Positions 17,801-27,489 of a stretch of 64,000 nt of DNA are shown in pieces. Within the stretch, counting starts at the first letter, position 1; the number at the start of each line of letters is the position of its first letter. This DNA is from Burkholderiales bacterium (lineage in GTDB: Bacteria; Pseudomonadota; Gammaproteobacteria; Burkholderiales; Burkholderiaceae_F). The position numbers were made by a program, and so were the translations under genes. The notes below the pieces were generated by a model that was not told where the DNA came from, did not search any database, and saw nothing but the letters and a program-made list of their open reading frames with translations. Location of the stretch: the NCBI GenBank assembly GCA_020248865.1, contig JADCGS010000030.1, positions 48,372 through 112,371 of the forward strand, given 5' to 3'.

Positions 17801-17821
17801 AAGAAAAGGGAAGGAACAGAC

Positions 17822-18457
17822 ATGAGCATCGTTATGAAAAGCGGCGAGGTGCCGCGCTACAACGCCAGTGAGCGCGTCATTCACTGGACCGTGGCGATCA
17901 CCTTCATCCTGCTGGCGGCCTCCGGCCTGGCGTTCTTCCACCCGGCGTTCTGGTTTCTCACCAGCCTGCTGGGTGGCGGCACCTGGTCGCGCATCCTGCA
18001 CCCGTTCCTCGGCTTGGTGATGTTTGCCTTCTTCGCGGTCATGGCCGTGAAGTACTGGAAGGAAAACGTCATCAAGCCGTACGACCGGGAGTGGGGCAAG
18101 CGGCTGTCCGACGTCATCAACAACCGCGACGACAATCTGCCCGAGATCGACAAGTACAACATCGGGCAGAAGCAACTGTTCTGGGTGATGGTCGCCACCA
18201 TGGTGCTGCTGACGCTGTCCGGCGTGGTGCTGTGGCGCGACACCGTGTTCGCCTTCCCGGTGACCGTGGTGCGCGTCTCGGCGGTGGTTCACGCCATCGC
18301 GTCGTTCGTGCTGATCCTCGGCGTCATCGTGCACATGTACTCGGCCATCTTCTGGGTCAAGGGGAGCCTGCGCGCAATGACCCGCGGTACCGTCACGCAC
18401 GCCTGGGCCAAGCATCACCATCCGCTGTGGTACCGGCGGATCACCGGCAACAAGTAG
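17822..18457 (+). CDS. fdnI: Formate dehydrogenase gamma subunit (cytochrome b556)
   Basis: The membrane cytochrome b subunit, 211 residues, that takes electrons from the beta subunit to quinone. Four hydrophobic segments are visible, with His residues in ERVIHWTVAITFILLAASG, the second helix (ILHPFLGLVMFAFFAV) and the late SFVLILGVIVHMYSAIFW, fitting two b hemes. The C-terminal KHHHPLWYRRITG tail is typical. A ribosome site (AGGAA) precedes the ATG at 17822. A clear terminator follows at 18487, closing the three-gene operon. Confidence 0.93.
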   Translation: MSIVMKSGEVPRYNASERVIHWTVAITFILLAASGLAFFHPAFWFLTSLLGGGTWSRILHPFLGLVMFAFFAVMAVKYWKENVIKPYDREWGKRLSDVINNRDDNLPEIDKYNIGQKQLFWVMVATMVLLTLSGVVLWRDTVFAFPVTVVRVSAVVHAIASFVLILGVIVHMYSAIFWVKGSLRAMTRGTVTHAWAKHHHPLWYRRITGNK

Positions 18458-18486
18458 CGCGGCAGCCGCGTTATCCGGAATCCAAG

Positions 18487-18511
18487 CGGCGGGGCATGGC
18501 CCCGCCGTTTT
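18487..18511 (+). terminator. Intrinsic terminator of the formate dehydrogenase operon
   Basis: A 9-bp perfect GC stem (18487-18495 with 18499-18507) with loop ATG is followed directly by TTTT. It lies 30 nt after the gamma-subunit stop. Confidence 0.85.
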
Positions 18512-18616
18512 CATTTCCGGCGGCCCTGCGTCGGCGCAGGCTTGCCGAGGTCCCGGTCTCGGGCGTATGGTGAACCTGCCGTCGTGGCGTTCCTCTCGAC
18601 CCCACTGGAGACTGAT

Positions 18617-18814
18617 GTGCGTTCCCTGACAATTGCCGGTGCCATGGCCTTGGCACTTCTTGCAGGCTGCGCGAGCAACGATGTCGTGCGCGCGCGGGTC
18701 GATGTCACCGTCGGCCAGCAACTGATCGACCTGAAGAAGGCGCGCGATGCCGGCGCGCTGACCGCCGACGAATACGATCGCCAGCGCAAGCGGCTGATCG
18801 ACTCGGTTCGCTAG
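18617..18814 (+). CDS. Small SHOCT-type lipoprotein
   Basis: A 65-residue protein with a lipoprotein signal (MALALLAGCAS) and a C-terminal SHOCT-like helical hairpin (LIDLKKARDAGALTADEYDRQRKRLI). I chose the GTG at 18617, which has GGAG six bases upstream and gives a proper lipobox; an open frame extends further upstream without one. It is followed after 11 nt by a second protein of the same design. SHOCT domains usually mediate oligomerisation; role unknown. Confidence 0.7.
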   Translation: MRSLTIAGAMALALLAGCASNDVVRARVDVTVGQQLIDLKKARDAGALTADEYDRQRKRLIDSVR

Positions 18815-18825
18815 GAGGCCCGACC

Positions 18826-19047
18826 ATGACCCGCTTTGATCTCCGGCGCACCGCTTCCTTCGGCCTTGTCGCAGCCTGCCTTGCGCTGGTCGCCTGCGGC
18901 AGCACGACCAACCTCAAGGTCGAGGAATCGACCCGCATCACCAAGGGACAGGAACTTACGGATCTGCTGAAGGCGCGCGAACTCGGCGCGCTCAGCGACA
19001 GCGAATACCAGGCGCTGCGCGCCCGCATCATGCGACGCAGTCAGTAG
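18826..19047 (+). CDS. Second small SHOCT-type lipoprotein
   Basis: A 73-residue paralogue of the preceding gene: lipobox LALVACGS, then QELTDLLKARELGALSDSEYQALRARIM, the short SHOCT hairpin. A strong ribosome site (AGGAGG, overlapping the previous stop region) precedes the ATG. The tandem pair probably makes two interacting envelope lipoproteins. Nothing in the sequence ties them to the flanking formate dehydrogenase or porin genes. Confidence 0.7.
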   Translation: MTRFDLRRTASFGLVAACLALVACGSTTNLKVEESTRITKGQELTDLLKARELGALSDSEYQALRARIMRRSQ

Positions 19048-19347
19048 ACGCAAGTACGCAACCCGGTATTGCGGACCCACACCGCCAGACGCAGAAGGGG
19101 CCGCATTGTTGTGTCGCAGCCAGGCCGACTTACCCGTTCTGGGTAGCGGCAACGGAAGCGCGGTAGTCGTGGTGAATGCCGGTTACGTAGACTGATTCCG
19201 TATTGATCGTCAGCCCGGTCCTTCTCGGAGGGCAGCATGTCGTTGAGGATTGCGGCCGCACATCGTCAGCGCGGGTTCGCGCCAGCGTCGGTCTCGGCTT
19301 TCGTTGATGTCCCCGGTCGCACGCGATCGGGGTGTTGAACACACTCG
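19048..19347. other. 300-bp gap without a recognisable gene
   Basis: This stretch between the SHOCT lipoprotein and the porin has several short open frames on both strands but none with a ribosome site, signal or family resemblance. Codon pattern drops and local GC is lower than in the flanks. It probably holds the porin promoter, but I could not pick a convincing -35/-10 pair or an intrinsic terminator. Confidence 0.5.
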
Positions 19348-20784
19348 ATGCAATACATGACTCGTTCTCGCCTGCGCGTTGTCCTGACTCTTTGCGGATT
19401 GTTCTTCATTGCCGCTTCCGCCCGCGCGCAGCAGCCCGCGCTGTGGACCTGGACGTCCGACAACCTGACGCTGCGCGGCAATGTCAGCGCGCACGCGCAG
19501 CTCTATTCGATGCGCGGCACGTGGTGGAACCTTGCCGCGTCTTCGGCGCCCACGTTCGACACCGACCGCACGTTCACCGAGCTGTGGCTGCACCCGCAGC
19601 TGTCGGCCGACTACCAACTGGCCCCGAAGACAGTCGCCTACGGCAAGCTGTCGGTGGGCATCACGCAGAACATCGGCGCCGATGCCTTCGACTATCGCGA
19701 TGAAGGCGCAGCGCGCTTCGAGAACGCCTTCGCTGGCGTGCGTGGCGAGTTCGCCGACGGCTGGCGTTACGACCTGTCGCTCGGCCGGCAGTCGTTCACG
19801 CTCGGCTCCGGCATGCTGTTGACTGCGGGTTCCGCCAACGGCTTCTCGTGGGGCGGCGGCGCCTCCACGCCGCGCAAGGCCTGGGCGCGCACCGCAATCG
19901 GCCGTCTCTCGTACGGCGACTTCAGTGTGCAGGGCTTCCAGCTCGAACCGTCGGAGGCGCCCGAAGCGCGCACCGACACCCGCGTGCAGGGCGCCTCGCT
20001 CGAGTGGAAACGCGACAAGCTCGGCAAGGCGGGTCTGGCCTGGATCACGGTGCCGCGCTCCACCGCGATCTATCCCGGCGATCTGGCCCCGCTGTCGTTC
20101 ATCGAGCGCGGCCGCGAAGGCCTCGACACCTGGCAGGCCTGGCTCGACCTGACCGGCGTGGTGCCGGGCGCCCCCGGCCTGGGCCTGCGCGCCGAGTATG
20201 CGCAGCAGCGCAACGACATCACGCGCGTCGGCGGCAAGCGCGACCCGATGCGCGCCGAGGCCTGGCTGCTCGGCGTCAGCTACTGGGCGCAGACCTGGTG
20301 GTTCGCGCCGCGCTTCTCGTACCACGTAGCGCGCTTCTCCGGCGACAAGCCGGGCACCGCCACCTACGAGCGCTTCGACCCGATGTTCTGGGGTAACGGC
20401 CTCGACAACTGGTGGTTCGGCGCGAACGGCGCCTACGCCTGGCTCAATGCCAACGTGCGTGCCAGGCGCGCGATCGTCGACGCCTACGCGTCGGCCAGGG
20501 ACATCGTGCAGTTCCAGTTCGTACGCACCTCGGCCGATCAGCTCAACAGCGCGATCCAGTACGGTCAGGGCGTGCAGTTCACCAGCAGCGGGCTGCTGGT
20601 TGGCGTGCCCACCGCGCACCTGTCGGACGAGTACTACGCGCAGTACGCCCGCGTGATCTCGCCGGCGCTGGTCGGGATCGCGTTCGTGTCGCGCAACGTG
20701 CCTGGCGATGGCCTGAAGGCCAACGCCCCGCAGGGCGTGAAGACGTGGACCACCCTCGGCGTCGGCCTGACCGCCAACTTCTGA
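19348..20784 (+). CDS. Outer-membrane beta-barrel (alginate-export/porin-like)
   Basis: A 478-residue exported protein: signal RVVLTLCGLFFIAASARAQ, then alternating aromatic/hydrophobic strands throughout, ending in the C-terminal aromatic signature LGVGLTANF used by the Bam machinery. Phrases such as YDLSLGRQSFTLGSGMLL and LGLRAEYAQQRND resemble the alginate-export type of 16-18-stranded porin. It starts at the ATG at 19348; a second ATG three codons on is equally possible. It lies upstream of the sulfatase maturase and sulfatase, so uptake of a sulfated compound is a reasonable inference but not shown. Confidence 0.7.
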   Translation: MQYMTRSRLRVVLTLCGLFFIAASARAQQPALWTWTSDNLTLRGNVSAHAQLYSMRGTWWNLAASSAPTFDTDRTFTELWLHPQLSADYQLAPKTVAYGKLSVGITQNIGADAFDYRDEGAARFENAFAGVRGEFADGWRYDLSLGRQSFTLGSGMLLTAGSANGFSWGGGASTPRKAWARTAIGRLSYGDFSVQGFQLEPSEAPEARTDTRVQGASLEWKRDKLGKAGLAWITVPRSTAIYPGDLAPLSFIERGREGLDTWQAWLDLTGVVPGAPGLGLRAEYAQQRNDITRVGGKRDPMRAEAWLLGVSYWAQTWWFAPRFSYHVARFSGDKPGTATYERFDPMFWGNGLDNWWFGANGAYAWLNANVRARRAIVDAYASARDIVQFQFVRTSADQLNSAIQYGQGVQFTSSGLLVGVPTAHLSDEYYAQYARVISPALVGIAFVSRNVPGDGLKANAPQGVKTWTTLGVGLTANF

Positions 20785-20797
20785 TCGCCTGAATCCG

Positions 20798-20902
20798 ATG
20801 CATCTGCGCCGCCTTGCCATTCAGTCTGCCGCGCGCTGCTGCACCGTGCTGCGCGCAGCAGCCGGCACAGGCACGGGCATCGCCTGGCGGCACGCCCGAT
20901 GA
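20798..20902 (+). CDS. 34-residue leader ORF with adjacent Cys codons
   Basis: A short open frame MHLRRLAIQSAARCCTVLRA... sits between the porin and the sulfatase maturase; its TGA (20900-20902) overlaps the maturase ATG (20899-20901). Two Cys codons in a row (20837-20842) fall in the 5' arm of a hairpin that has an overlapping alternative fold. This is the layout of an amino-acid-responsive leader peptide. There is no strong ribosome site in front, so translation is uncertain. It could instead be a chance frame. Confidence 0.35.
   Translation: MHLRRLAIQSAARCCTVLRAAAGTGTGIAWRHAR
20835..20862 (+). promoter_or_regulatory. Mutually exclusive hairpins, possible cysteine attenuator
   Basis: GCTGCTGC (20835-20842, containing the two Cys codons) pairs with GCAGCAGC (20855-20862). 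The intervening TGCTGCGCGCAGCA (20847-20860) is itself a perfect palindrome, so the two folds exclude each other. Ribosome stalling at Cys codons would favour the second. Inference only. Confidence 0.35.
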
Positions 20903-22152
20903 GCGCCGTCATCGCCCAGCCGGTCAGCCGTCTCCCGGTGCTGCCGCCCGGTCGGCAGTACCGCTTCCACACGATGATCAAGCCGGCCGGCGCGCTGTGC
21001 AATCTCGACTGCCCGTACTGCTTCTACCTGCACAAGACCGAGCTGCTCGGCCATCAGCCCAACGCGCGCATCGCGGCCGACCTGCTCGAGCAGCACATCC
21101 GCCAGTACATCGAGGCGCAGACCGGCGACGAGGTCGTGTTCTCCTGGCAGGGCGGCGAGCCCACCGTGATGGGGCTGCCGTTCTTCGAGAAGGTGGTTGC
21201 ACTGCAGGACCGCTACCGCAAGCCCGGCCAGCGCATCGAGAACGACCTGCAGACCAACGGCGTGCTGCTCGACGAGGACTGGGCGCGTTTCCTCAAGGCG
21301 CAGGGCTTCCATGTCGGCCTGAGTCTCGACGGCCCGCAGGACCTGCACGACACGTTCCGGCCCACCAAGGGCGGCACGCCAACCTGGGACAAGGTAATCC
21401 AGGCCGCTGCGCTGCTGGCGCGCTACGGGGTGCCGTTCGCGCTGCTGTGCGTGGTCAACCGCGAGGTGGCGCGCCGGCCGCTCGATGTCTGGCGCGTGCT
21501 CACCGGCGTGCCCGGCACCTACCGCGTGCAGTTCACGCCCTGCGTGGAGCCACGCACGTTCAAGCAGCAGGGCCCGGCGCTGAAAGATGCGGCCGCGCCG
21601 CCGCTCGGCAGCGCGCGCACGCGGCCCGAGCATCCGCTGTCGATCGTCACCGACTGGTCGGTCGATGCGCGCGACTACGGCGAGTTCCTCTGCACCATCT
21701 GGCGCGAGTGGCTCGCCAACGGCTTCGGCCGCGTGCACGTCAACGTGTTCGAGAGCGCGGTCGCGCAGTCGCTCGGCCTGCCAGCGCAGATGTGCACCGC
21801 GGCGCCGATCTGCGGCAAGGCGCTCGCGCTGGAGCACGACGGCAGCCTGTACAGCTGCGATCACTTCGTCTACCCCGAGTACAAGCTCGGCAATATCCGC
21901 GACACGCACGAGGGCGACCTGGCGTTCTCGCCGAAGCAGATCGCGTTCGGCCTGGCCAAACGCGACACGCTGCCCGCCTACTGCCGCGGCTGCGCGCAGC
22001 TTGCGCTGTGCTGGGGCGAGTGCCCGAAAAACCGGCTGCTCGCCACGCCCGACGGCGAGCCCGGCCTCAATTACCTGTGCGAAGGCCTGAAGCGTTTCTA
22101 CGCTCAGGTCCAGCACGACATGCCAGTGATCCGACAACGTCTGGGACGATGA
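20899..22152 (+). CDS. Anaerobic sulfatase-maturating enzyme (radical SAM/SPASM)
   Basis: A 417-residue radical SAM enzyme that converts the active-site Ser or Cys of a sulfatase to C-alpha-formylglycine. The radical SAM cluster is C34-x3-C38-x2-C41 (CNLDCPYCFY), followed by FSWQGGEPT. The C-terminal SPASM part carries the auxiliary-cluster cysteines (CTAAPIC, YSCDHFVYPEYKLGNI, CRGCAQLALCWGECPKNR). It lies 61 nt upstream of a sulfatase gene, its presumed substrate. Start at the ATG at 20899, which overlaps the leader frame. Confidence 0.93.
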   Translation: MSAVIAQPVSRLPVLPPGRQYRFHTMIKPAGALCNLDCPYCFYLHKTELLGHQPNARIAADLLEQHIRQYIEAQTGDEVVFSWQGGEPTVMGLPFFEKVVALQDRYRKPGQRIENDLQTNGVLLDEDWARFLKAQGFHVGLSLDGPQDLHDTFRPTKGGTPTWDKVIQAAALLARYGVPFALLCVVNREVARRPLDVWRVLTGVPGTYRVQFTPCVEPRTFKQQGPALKDAAAPPLGSARTRPEHPLSIVTDWSVDARDYGEFLCTIWREWLANGFGRVHVNVFESAVAQSLGLPAQMCTAAPICGKALALEHDGSLYSCDHFVYPEYKLGNIRDTHEGDLAFSPKQIAFGLAKRDTLPAYCRGCAQLALCWGECPKNRLLATPDGEPGLNYLCEGLKRFYAQVQHDMPVIRQRLGR

Positions 22153-22213
22153 CGCCCCGACGCGATCTTCGATGCCATAACGCAGCACACCGCCAGACCC
22201 CAGGAGAAGCCCG

Positions 22214-23751
22214 ATGACCCCGATCCGCCCCCGCATGCGCCCGCTGGCACTGTCCGCTGCCGTTGCAGCCGCGCTGGCCGGCCTCGCGTCCGCGCCCGCG
22301 CAGGCACAGCCCGCGCAGCGCCCCAACATCCTCGTCATCATGGCCGACGACATCGGCTACGCCAACGTCGGCATCTACAGCCACGGCATGATGGTGCCCA
22401 CGCCCAACATCGACCGCATTGGCCGTGAAGGCATCCTGTTCACCGATCACTACGGCCATCCCAGCTCCACCGCGGGCCGTGCTGGCTTCATCACCGGCCA
22501 GTTGCCGATCCGCACCGGCATGACCACCGTGGGCCTGCCCGGCTCGCCGGTGGGTATCGACCAGCGCGACCCCACGCTCGGCAAGATCCTCAAGGAACTG
22601 GGCTATCGCACGGCGCAGTTCGGCAAGAACCATCTGGGCGACCGCAACGAGCACCTGCCCACGGTCAACGGCTTCGATGAGTTCTACGGCAACCTGTACC
22701 ACCTGAACGCCGAGGAAGAGCCCGAGCTGCGCATGTGGAGCAAGGACGCCGGCTTCAACGCCCGCTACCGGCCGCGCGGCGTGCTCGACTCCGTGGCCAC
22801 GCAGGAAGACGACGCCACCGTCGATCCGCGCTTCGGTAAGGTCGGCAAGCAGAAGGTGCGCGACACCGGCCCGCTGACCACCAAGCGCATGGAAACCGTC
22901 GACGAGGAATTCCTCGACCGCACCAAGAAGTTCATCACCGGCGCGGCGCAGGCCCGGCAGCCGTTCCTCGCCTGGTTCAACCCGAGCCGGATGCATCTGT
23001 ACACGCACCTGAAGCCGGCGTCGAAGAACCTCGCCAGCGACATCTCCAGCGAGTTCGACGTCTATGGCAGCGGCCTGATGGAGCACGACGGCCATGTGGG
23101 CCAGCTGCTCAAGCTGCTCGATGACCTGAAGATCGCCGACAACACCATCGTCGTCTACACCACCGACAACGGCGCCATGGTCTCGTGGTGGCCGGATGCC
23201 GGATCCACGCCGTTCCGCGGCGAGAAGGCCAGCACCTGGGAGGGCGGCGTGCGCGTGCCCATGCTCGTGCGCTGGCCCGCCAGGATCCCCAAGGGAAAGA
23301 TCTCCAACGGCATCCAGACCCACGAGGACATGTTCACCACGCTGGCCGCCGCCGCCGGCTACGGCGACGTGCGCGCCAAGCTCAAGGCGCGCGACAAGGT
23401 CTGCATCGACGGCGTCGACAACCTCGCGCACTGGACCGGCAATGCGCCCTCGGCGCGCAACGTCGTCTACTACTACGACGAGACCAAGTTCACCGCGGTG
23501 CGCATCGGTCCGTGGAAGTCGCACTTCATGACCCGCGAGGGCTTCTTCGACTATCACAAGCCCAGCTCGCTGATCTTCAATCTGCGCATGGACCCGTACG
23601 AGCGCCACGGCGGCCAGAAGAGCAACGACCTGGCCAACAGGATGGGCGTGGCCTTCGGCGGCCAGATCCAGGATGCGGTCAATGCGCACATGGCCACGTT
23701 CCAGGAATGCAAGCCGCGTCAGGCCGGCGGCAGCCTGCGGATGGGCGGGCA

Positions 23752-23755
<4 letters not shown>
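22214..23755 (+). CDS. Exported arylsulfatase, Ser-type active site
   Basis: A 513-residue sulfatase with a signal (LALSAAVAAALAGLASAPAQAQ), so periplasmic. It would hydrolyse sulfate esters for sulfur or carbon. The metal-site segment ILVIMADDIGYANVG is at about 39-53. The modification site reads S85-T-A-G-R89, where the more common enzyme has Cys; Ser-type sulfatases need the radical SAM maturase encoded just upstream. FGKNHLGD provides the usual catalytic Lys/His. The natural substrate is unknown. It overlaps the MoxR gene start by 4 nt (GTGA). Confidence 0.92.
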
Positions 23756-24801
<1,046 letters not shown>

Positions 24802-24836
24802 CCTCAGCCCACCGCAGCGCTGAACGCCGTCGCGCC

Positions 24837-25853
24837 GTGAACAGCGCCACGCTCCCCGCCACCGGTCGCCGCTGGGCCTGGCCCTGGCAGCGCCGCGCTG
24901 CTGCATCGGCCGCCGCCGAAGCCCCCGGCGTCTACGTGCAATGGGAGCACCTGCTCGCGCTCGAGTACGGCGCGCGCCGCGTGCGCTGGCCGCCGCAGAC
25001 CGCCTCCGCGCGCAGCCAGCTCGCCGGCCGGCACCGCTCGCGCGTGCGTGGCCGCGGGCTCGATTTCATCGAGCTGCGTCACTACCTGTCGGGCGACGAC
25101 ACGCGCGCCATCGACTGGCGCGCCAGCCTGCGTGCCGGCCGCATGCAGGTGCGCGTCTACGCCGAAGAGCGCGATCGGCCCACCTGGCTGCTGGTCGATC
25201 AGCGGCTGTCGATGTTCTTCGCACGTCGCGGCGCGCTCGGCTCGGTGGTGGCCGCCGAAGCCGCCGCCGTCTGGGGCTGGCGTGCGTTGTCGGGCGGCGA
25301 TCGCGTTGGCGGCCTGGTGTTCGGCGACGACGGACTCGACGAGGTGCCGCCGCGCCGCGGCCGCCGCTCGATGCTGCACTTCCTCGAACGGCTGGCCGCG
25401 CGCAACCGCGCGCTGCGTGCCGACAGCACGCTGCCGGCCGCACCGGCGCAGCTCGATGCCGCGCTCGCCGTGCTGGCGCGGCACGCGCCGCGCGAGGCGG
25501 TGATCGCGCTGTTCTCCGACTTCGACGGTCTGGGTGACGCCACGCGCGAGCGGCTGTTCGCGCTGGCGCGCCACAACGATCTCGTGCTGCTGCCGGTGTG
25601 GGACGACCCGCGCACTACCACGCCCGGCGCGCGGCTGGTGGTCAGCGATGGCCGCCTGCAACTGCCAATCGACCATGCCGACCGTGGCGTGGCCGACCGG
25701 CTCGCCGCCATCGCGCACGCGCGCACGACGCGGCTGCTCGCGCTGCGCGCCGAACTCGGCTGCGCGGTGATGCCGCTGCTCACCACCGAGCCGGCGCTGC
25801 TGCAACTGGCGCGCGGCATGGACAGCGCGCCCGCCGGCGCGCGCCGCCGCTGA
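24837..25853 (+). CDS. DUF58 domain-containing protein
   Basis: A 338-residue DUF58 protein, the usual second gene of MoxR/Bat operons. The signature GRGLDFIELRHYLSGDDTRAIDWRAS (here cited in parts: GLDFIELRHYLSGDD, IDWRAS) is at about 75-100, followed by a VWA-like half (WLLVDQRLSMFFARRG). No membrane segment is evident. The GTG at 24837 was chosen as the first start after the MoxR stop, 35 nt away. It presumably binds MoxR and the VWA proteins encoded downstream. Confidence 0.88.
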   Translation: MNSATLPATGRRWAWPWQRRAAASAAAEAPGVYVQWEHLLALEYGARRVRWPPQTASARSQLAGRHRSRVRGRGLDFIELRHYLSGDDTRAIDWRASLRAGRMQVRVYAEERDRPTWLLVDQRLSMFFARRGALGSVVAAEAAAVWGWRALSGGDRVGGLVFGDDGLDEVPPRRGRRSMLHFLERLAARNRALRADSTLPAAPAQLDAALAVLARHAPREAVIALFSDFDGLGDATRERLFALARHNDLVLLPVWDDPRTTTPGARLVVSDGRLQLPIDHADRGVADRLAAIAHARTTRLLALRAELGCAVMPLLTTEPALLQLARGMDSAPAGARRR

Positions 25854-25870
25854 CCCGCGCAGGCCCCGCG

Positions 25871-26428
25871 ATGGCAACGGCACAGGTAGCGGCAGCCAGC
25901 GCTCCGGATGCCGCGGCGCGCGCGGTGCTCGACCAGCTGCACCCGCTGCTGCTGCCGGCGCCGCCGTCGTGGCTGCCGCAGACGCCGGCGTGGGGCGTGC
26001 TGGCGGTGCTGGTCGTGCTCGCGCTGGCCGTGCTGCTGTGGCGCGGGCTGCGGCGCTGGCATGCCAATCGCCACCGCCGGCACGCGCTCGCCGAACTGCG
26101 TCGCCTGCGCTCGGAACTGAACGCCGGCACGGTGCCGCCCGCCCGCCGCCTGCAGGCGGCGCGGCAACTGCCCGAGCTTGTGCGCCGGCTCGCGCTCGCG
26201 CATGCGCCACGCAACGAGGTGGCGCCCTTGCAGGGCGAGGCCTGGAGTGCCTGGCTCGACCGCAGCCTGGGCGATGCCGCGCGGCCGTTCACGCGCGGCC
26301 CCGGGCGGCACCTGAGTGGCTGGGCCTACCGGCCCGACGCGGCGCTGCCGTGGGACGAACTCGACGCGCTTCTGACGTTGCTGGAGCGCTGGATCCGCCA
26401 TCACCGTCTTGCGCAGGAGCGGGCGTGA
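25871..26428 (+). CDS. DUF4381 domain-containing membrane protein
   Basis: A 185-residue protein with one strong membrane helix (WGVLAVLVVLALAVLLWRGL) near residues 40-60 and a cytoplasmic helical tail rich in Arg and Leu. This family is typical of the fourth position in MoxR-DUF58-Bat operons. ATG at 25871, 17 nt after the DUF58 stop; it overlaps the BatA start by 4 nt (GTGA). Role in the complex unknown. Confidence 0.82.
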   Translation: MATAQVAAASAPDAAARAVLDQLHPLLLPAPPSWLPQTPAWGVLAVLVVLALAVLLWRGLRRWHANRHRRHALAELRRLRSELNAGTVPPARRLQAARQLPELVRRLALAHAPRNEVAPLQGEAWSAWLDRSLGDAARPFTRGPGRHLSGWAYRPDAALPWDELDALLTLLERWIRHHRLAQERA

Positions 26429-27489
26429 GCGCGCTGTCCGGATCCGGCTGGAGCGAGGTCCTCGCGCTGCTGGCGCAGGTCGAATGGGCGCAGCCCTGGG
26501 CCGCGCTGCTGTTGCCGCTGGCGCTGCTGATGCGGCTGCTGCCGCCGTACCGCAGCCGCCGCAGCGCGCTGCGGGTGCCGTTCTTCGCGCTCGCGGTGCA
26601 GGGCAGCGGCGAGCGGCCGCGCGCTGGCGCCGTGGTGCTGCCGCACGGCGTGGTGCACTGGCTGCTGCTCGGGCTGGCCTGGACCGCCGCCGTACTCGCC
26701 GCGATGCAGCCGCAGTGGGTCGAACCGCCGATCACGCGCACGCAGCCCACGCGCGACTGGCTGCTCGCGGTGGACTTGTCGCCGTCGATGCAGACCGCGG
26801 ACTTCCGCGATGCCGCCGGCCGCCCCGTCGACCGGCTCACCGTCGTGCGCGAGGTGCTCGACGAATTCCTCGCGCGCCGTGCCGACGACCGCATCGGCCT
26901 GCTGGTGTTCGGCCAGCAGCCGTTCGTGCAGGTGCCGTTCACGCTCGACCACGGTGCCGTGCGCGCGCTGCTGGGCGAGGCGCGCATCGGCATGGCCGGC
27001 ACCCGCACGATGATCGGCGATGCCATCGGGCTGGCGGTGCGCGTGTTCGACGCCTCCGATGCGCCGCAGCGCACGCTGGTGCTGCTGACCGACGGCCGCG
27101 ACACCGGCAGCCGCGTGCCACCGGCCAAGGCGGCCGAGATCGCCGCGCAGCGCGGCGTGCGCATGCACACGGTGGCCATCGGCACGGCCGCCGCGCGCGC
27201 CGGCGAGGAGGCCGATCTGGCCGGGCTGCGCGCCTGGGCCGAGGCCACCGGCGGCCGCGCGTTCCGCGCCACCGACCGCGCCGGCCTGCAGCAGATCTAC
27301 CGTGAACTCGACGCCATCGAACTGCGCACCGTCGAGACCCAGTCGGCGCGGCCGCGCCGGCCGCTGTTCCAGTGGCCGCTCGGGCTCGCGCTGGCGCTGC
27401 TCGGCCTGCACCTGGTGCTGACCGGTGCTGCCGCGGCGGCCGCCAGTCGGCCGCTGCGTGCCGCGCCGCCGGAGGCCGCCGATGCCTGA
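26425..27489 (+). CDS. batA: VWA-domain membrane protein, BatA-like
   Basis: A 354-residue membrane protein: two N-terminal helices, then a von Willebrand A domain and a C-terminal helix (PLGLALALLGLHLVL). The MIDAS metal site is DLSPSMQ (DxSxS) with TRTMIG and LLTDGRDTGS supplying the other ligands. BatA proteins cooperate with MoxR ATPases in envelope stress tolerance or complex assembly (known for the family). GTG at 26425 overlaps the DUF4381 stop; it overlaps BatB by 8 nt. Confidence 0.88.
   Translation: MSALSGSGWSEVLALLAQVEWAQPWAALLLPLALLMRLLPPYRSRRSALRVPFFALAVQGSGERPRAGAVVLPHGVVHWLLLGLAWTAAVLAAMQPQWVEPPITRTQPTRDWLLAVDLSPSMQTADFRDAAGRPVDRLTVVREVLDEFLARRADDRIGLLVFGQQPFVQVPFTLDHGAVRALLGEARIGMAGTRTMIGDAIGLAVRVFDASDAPQRTLVLLTDGRDTGSRVPPAKAAEIAAQRGVRMHTVAIGTAAARAGEEADLAGLRAWAEATGGRAFRATDRAGLQQIYRELDAIELRTVETQSARPRRPLFQWPLGLALALLGLHLVLTGAAAAAASRPLRAAPPEAADA

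Noticed and set aside
13739..18721. A very long open frame (1660 codons) on the minus strand across the formate dehydrogenase genes
   Set aside because: It is antisense to three confidently identified genes, is rich in His/Arg/Gly/Ala as expected from the complement of high-GC codons, and has no domain resemblance.
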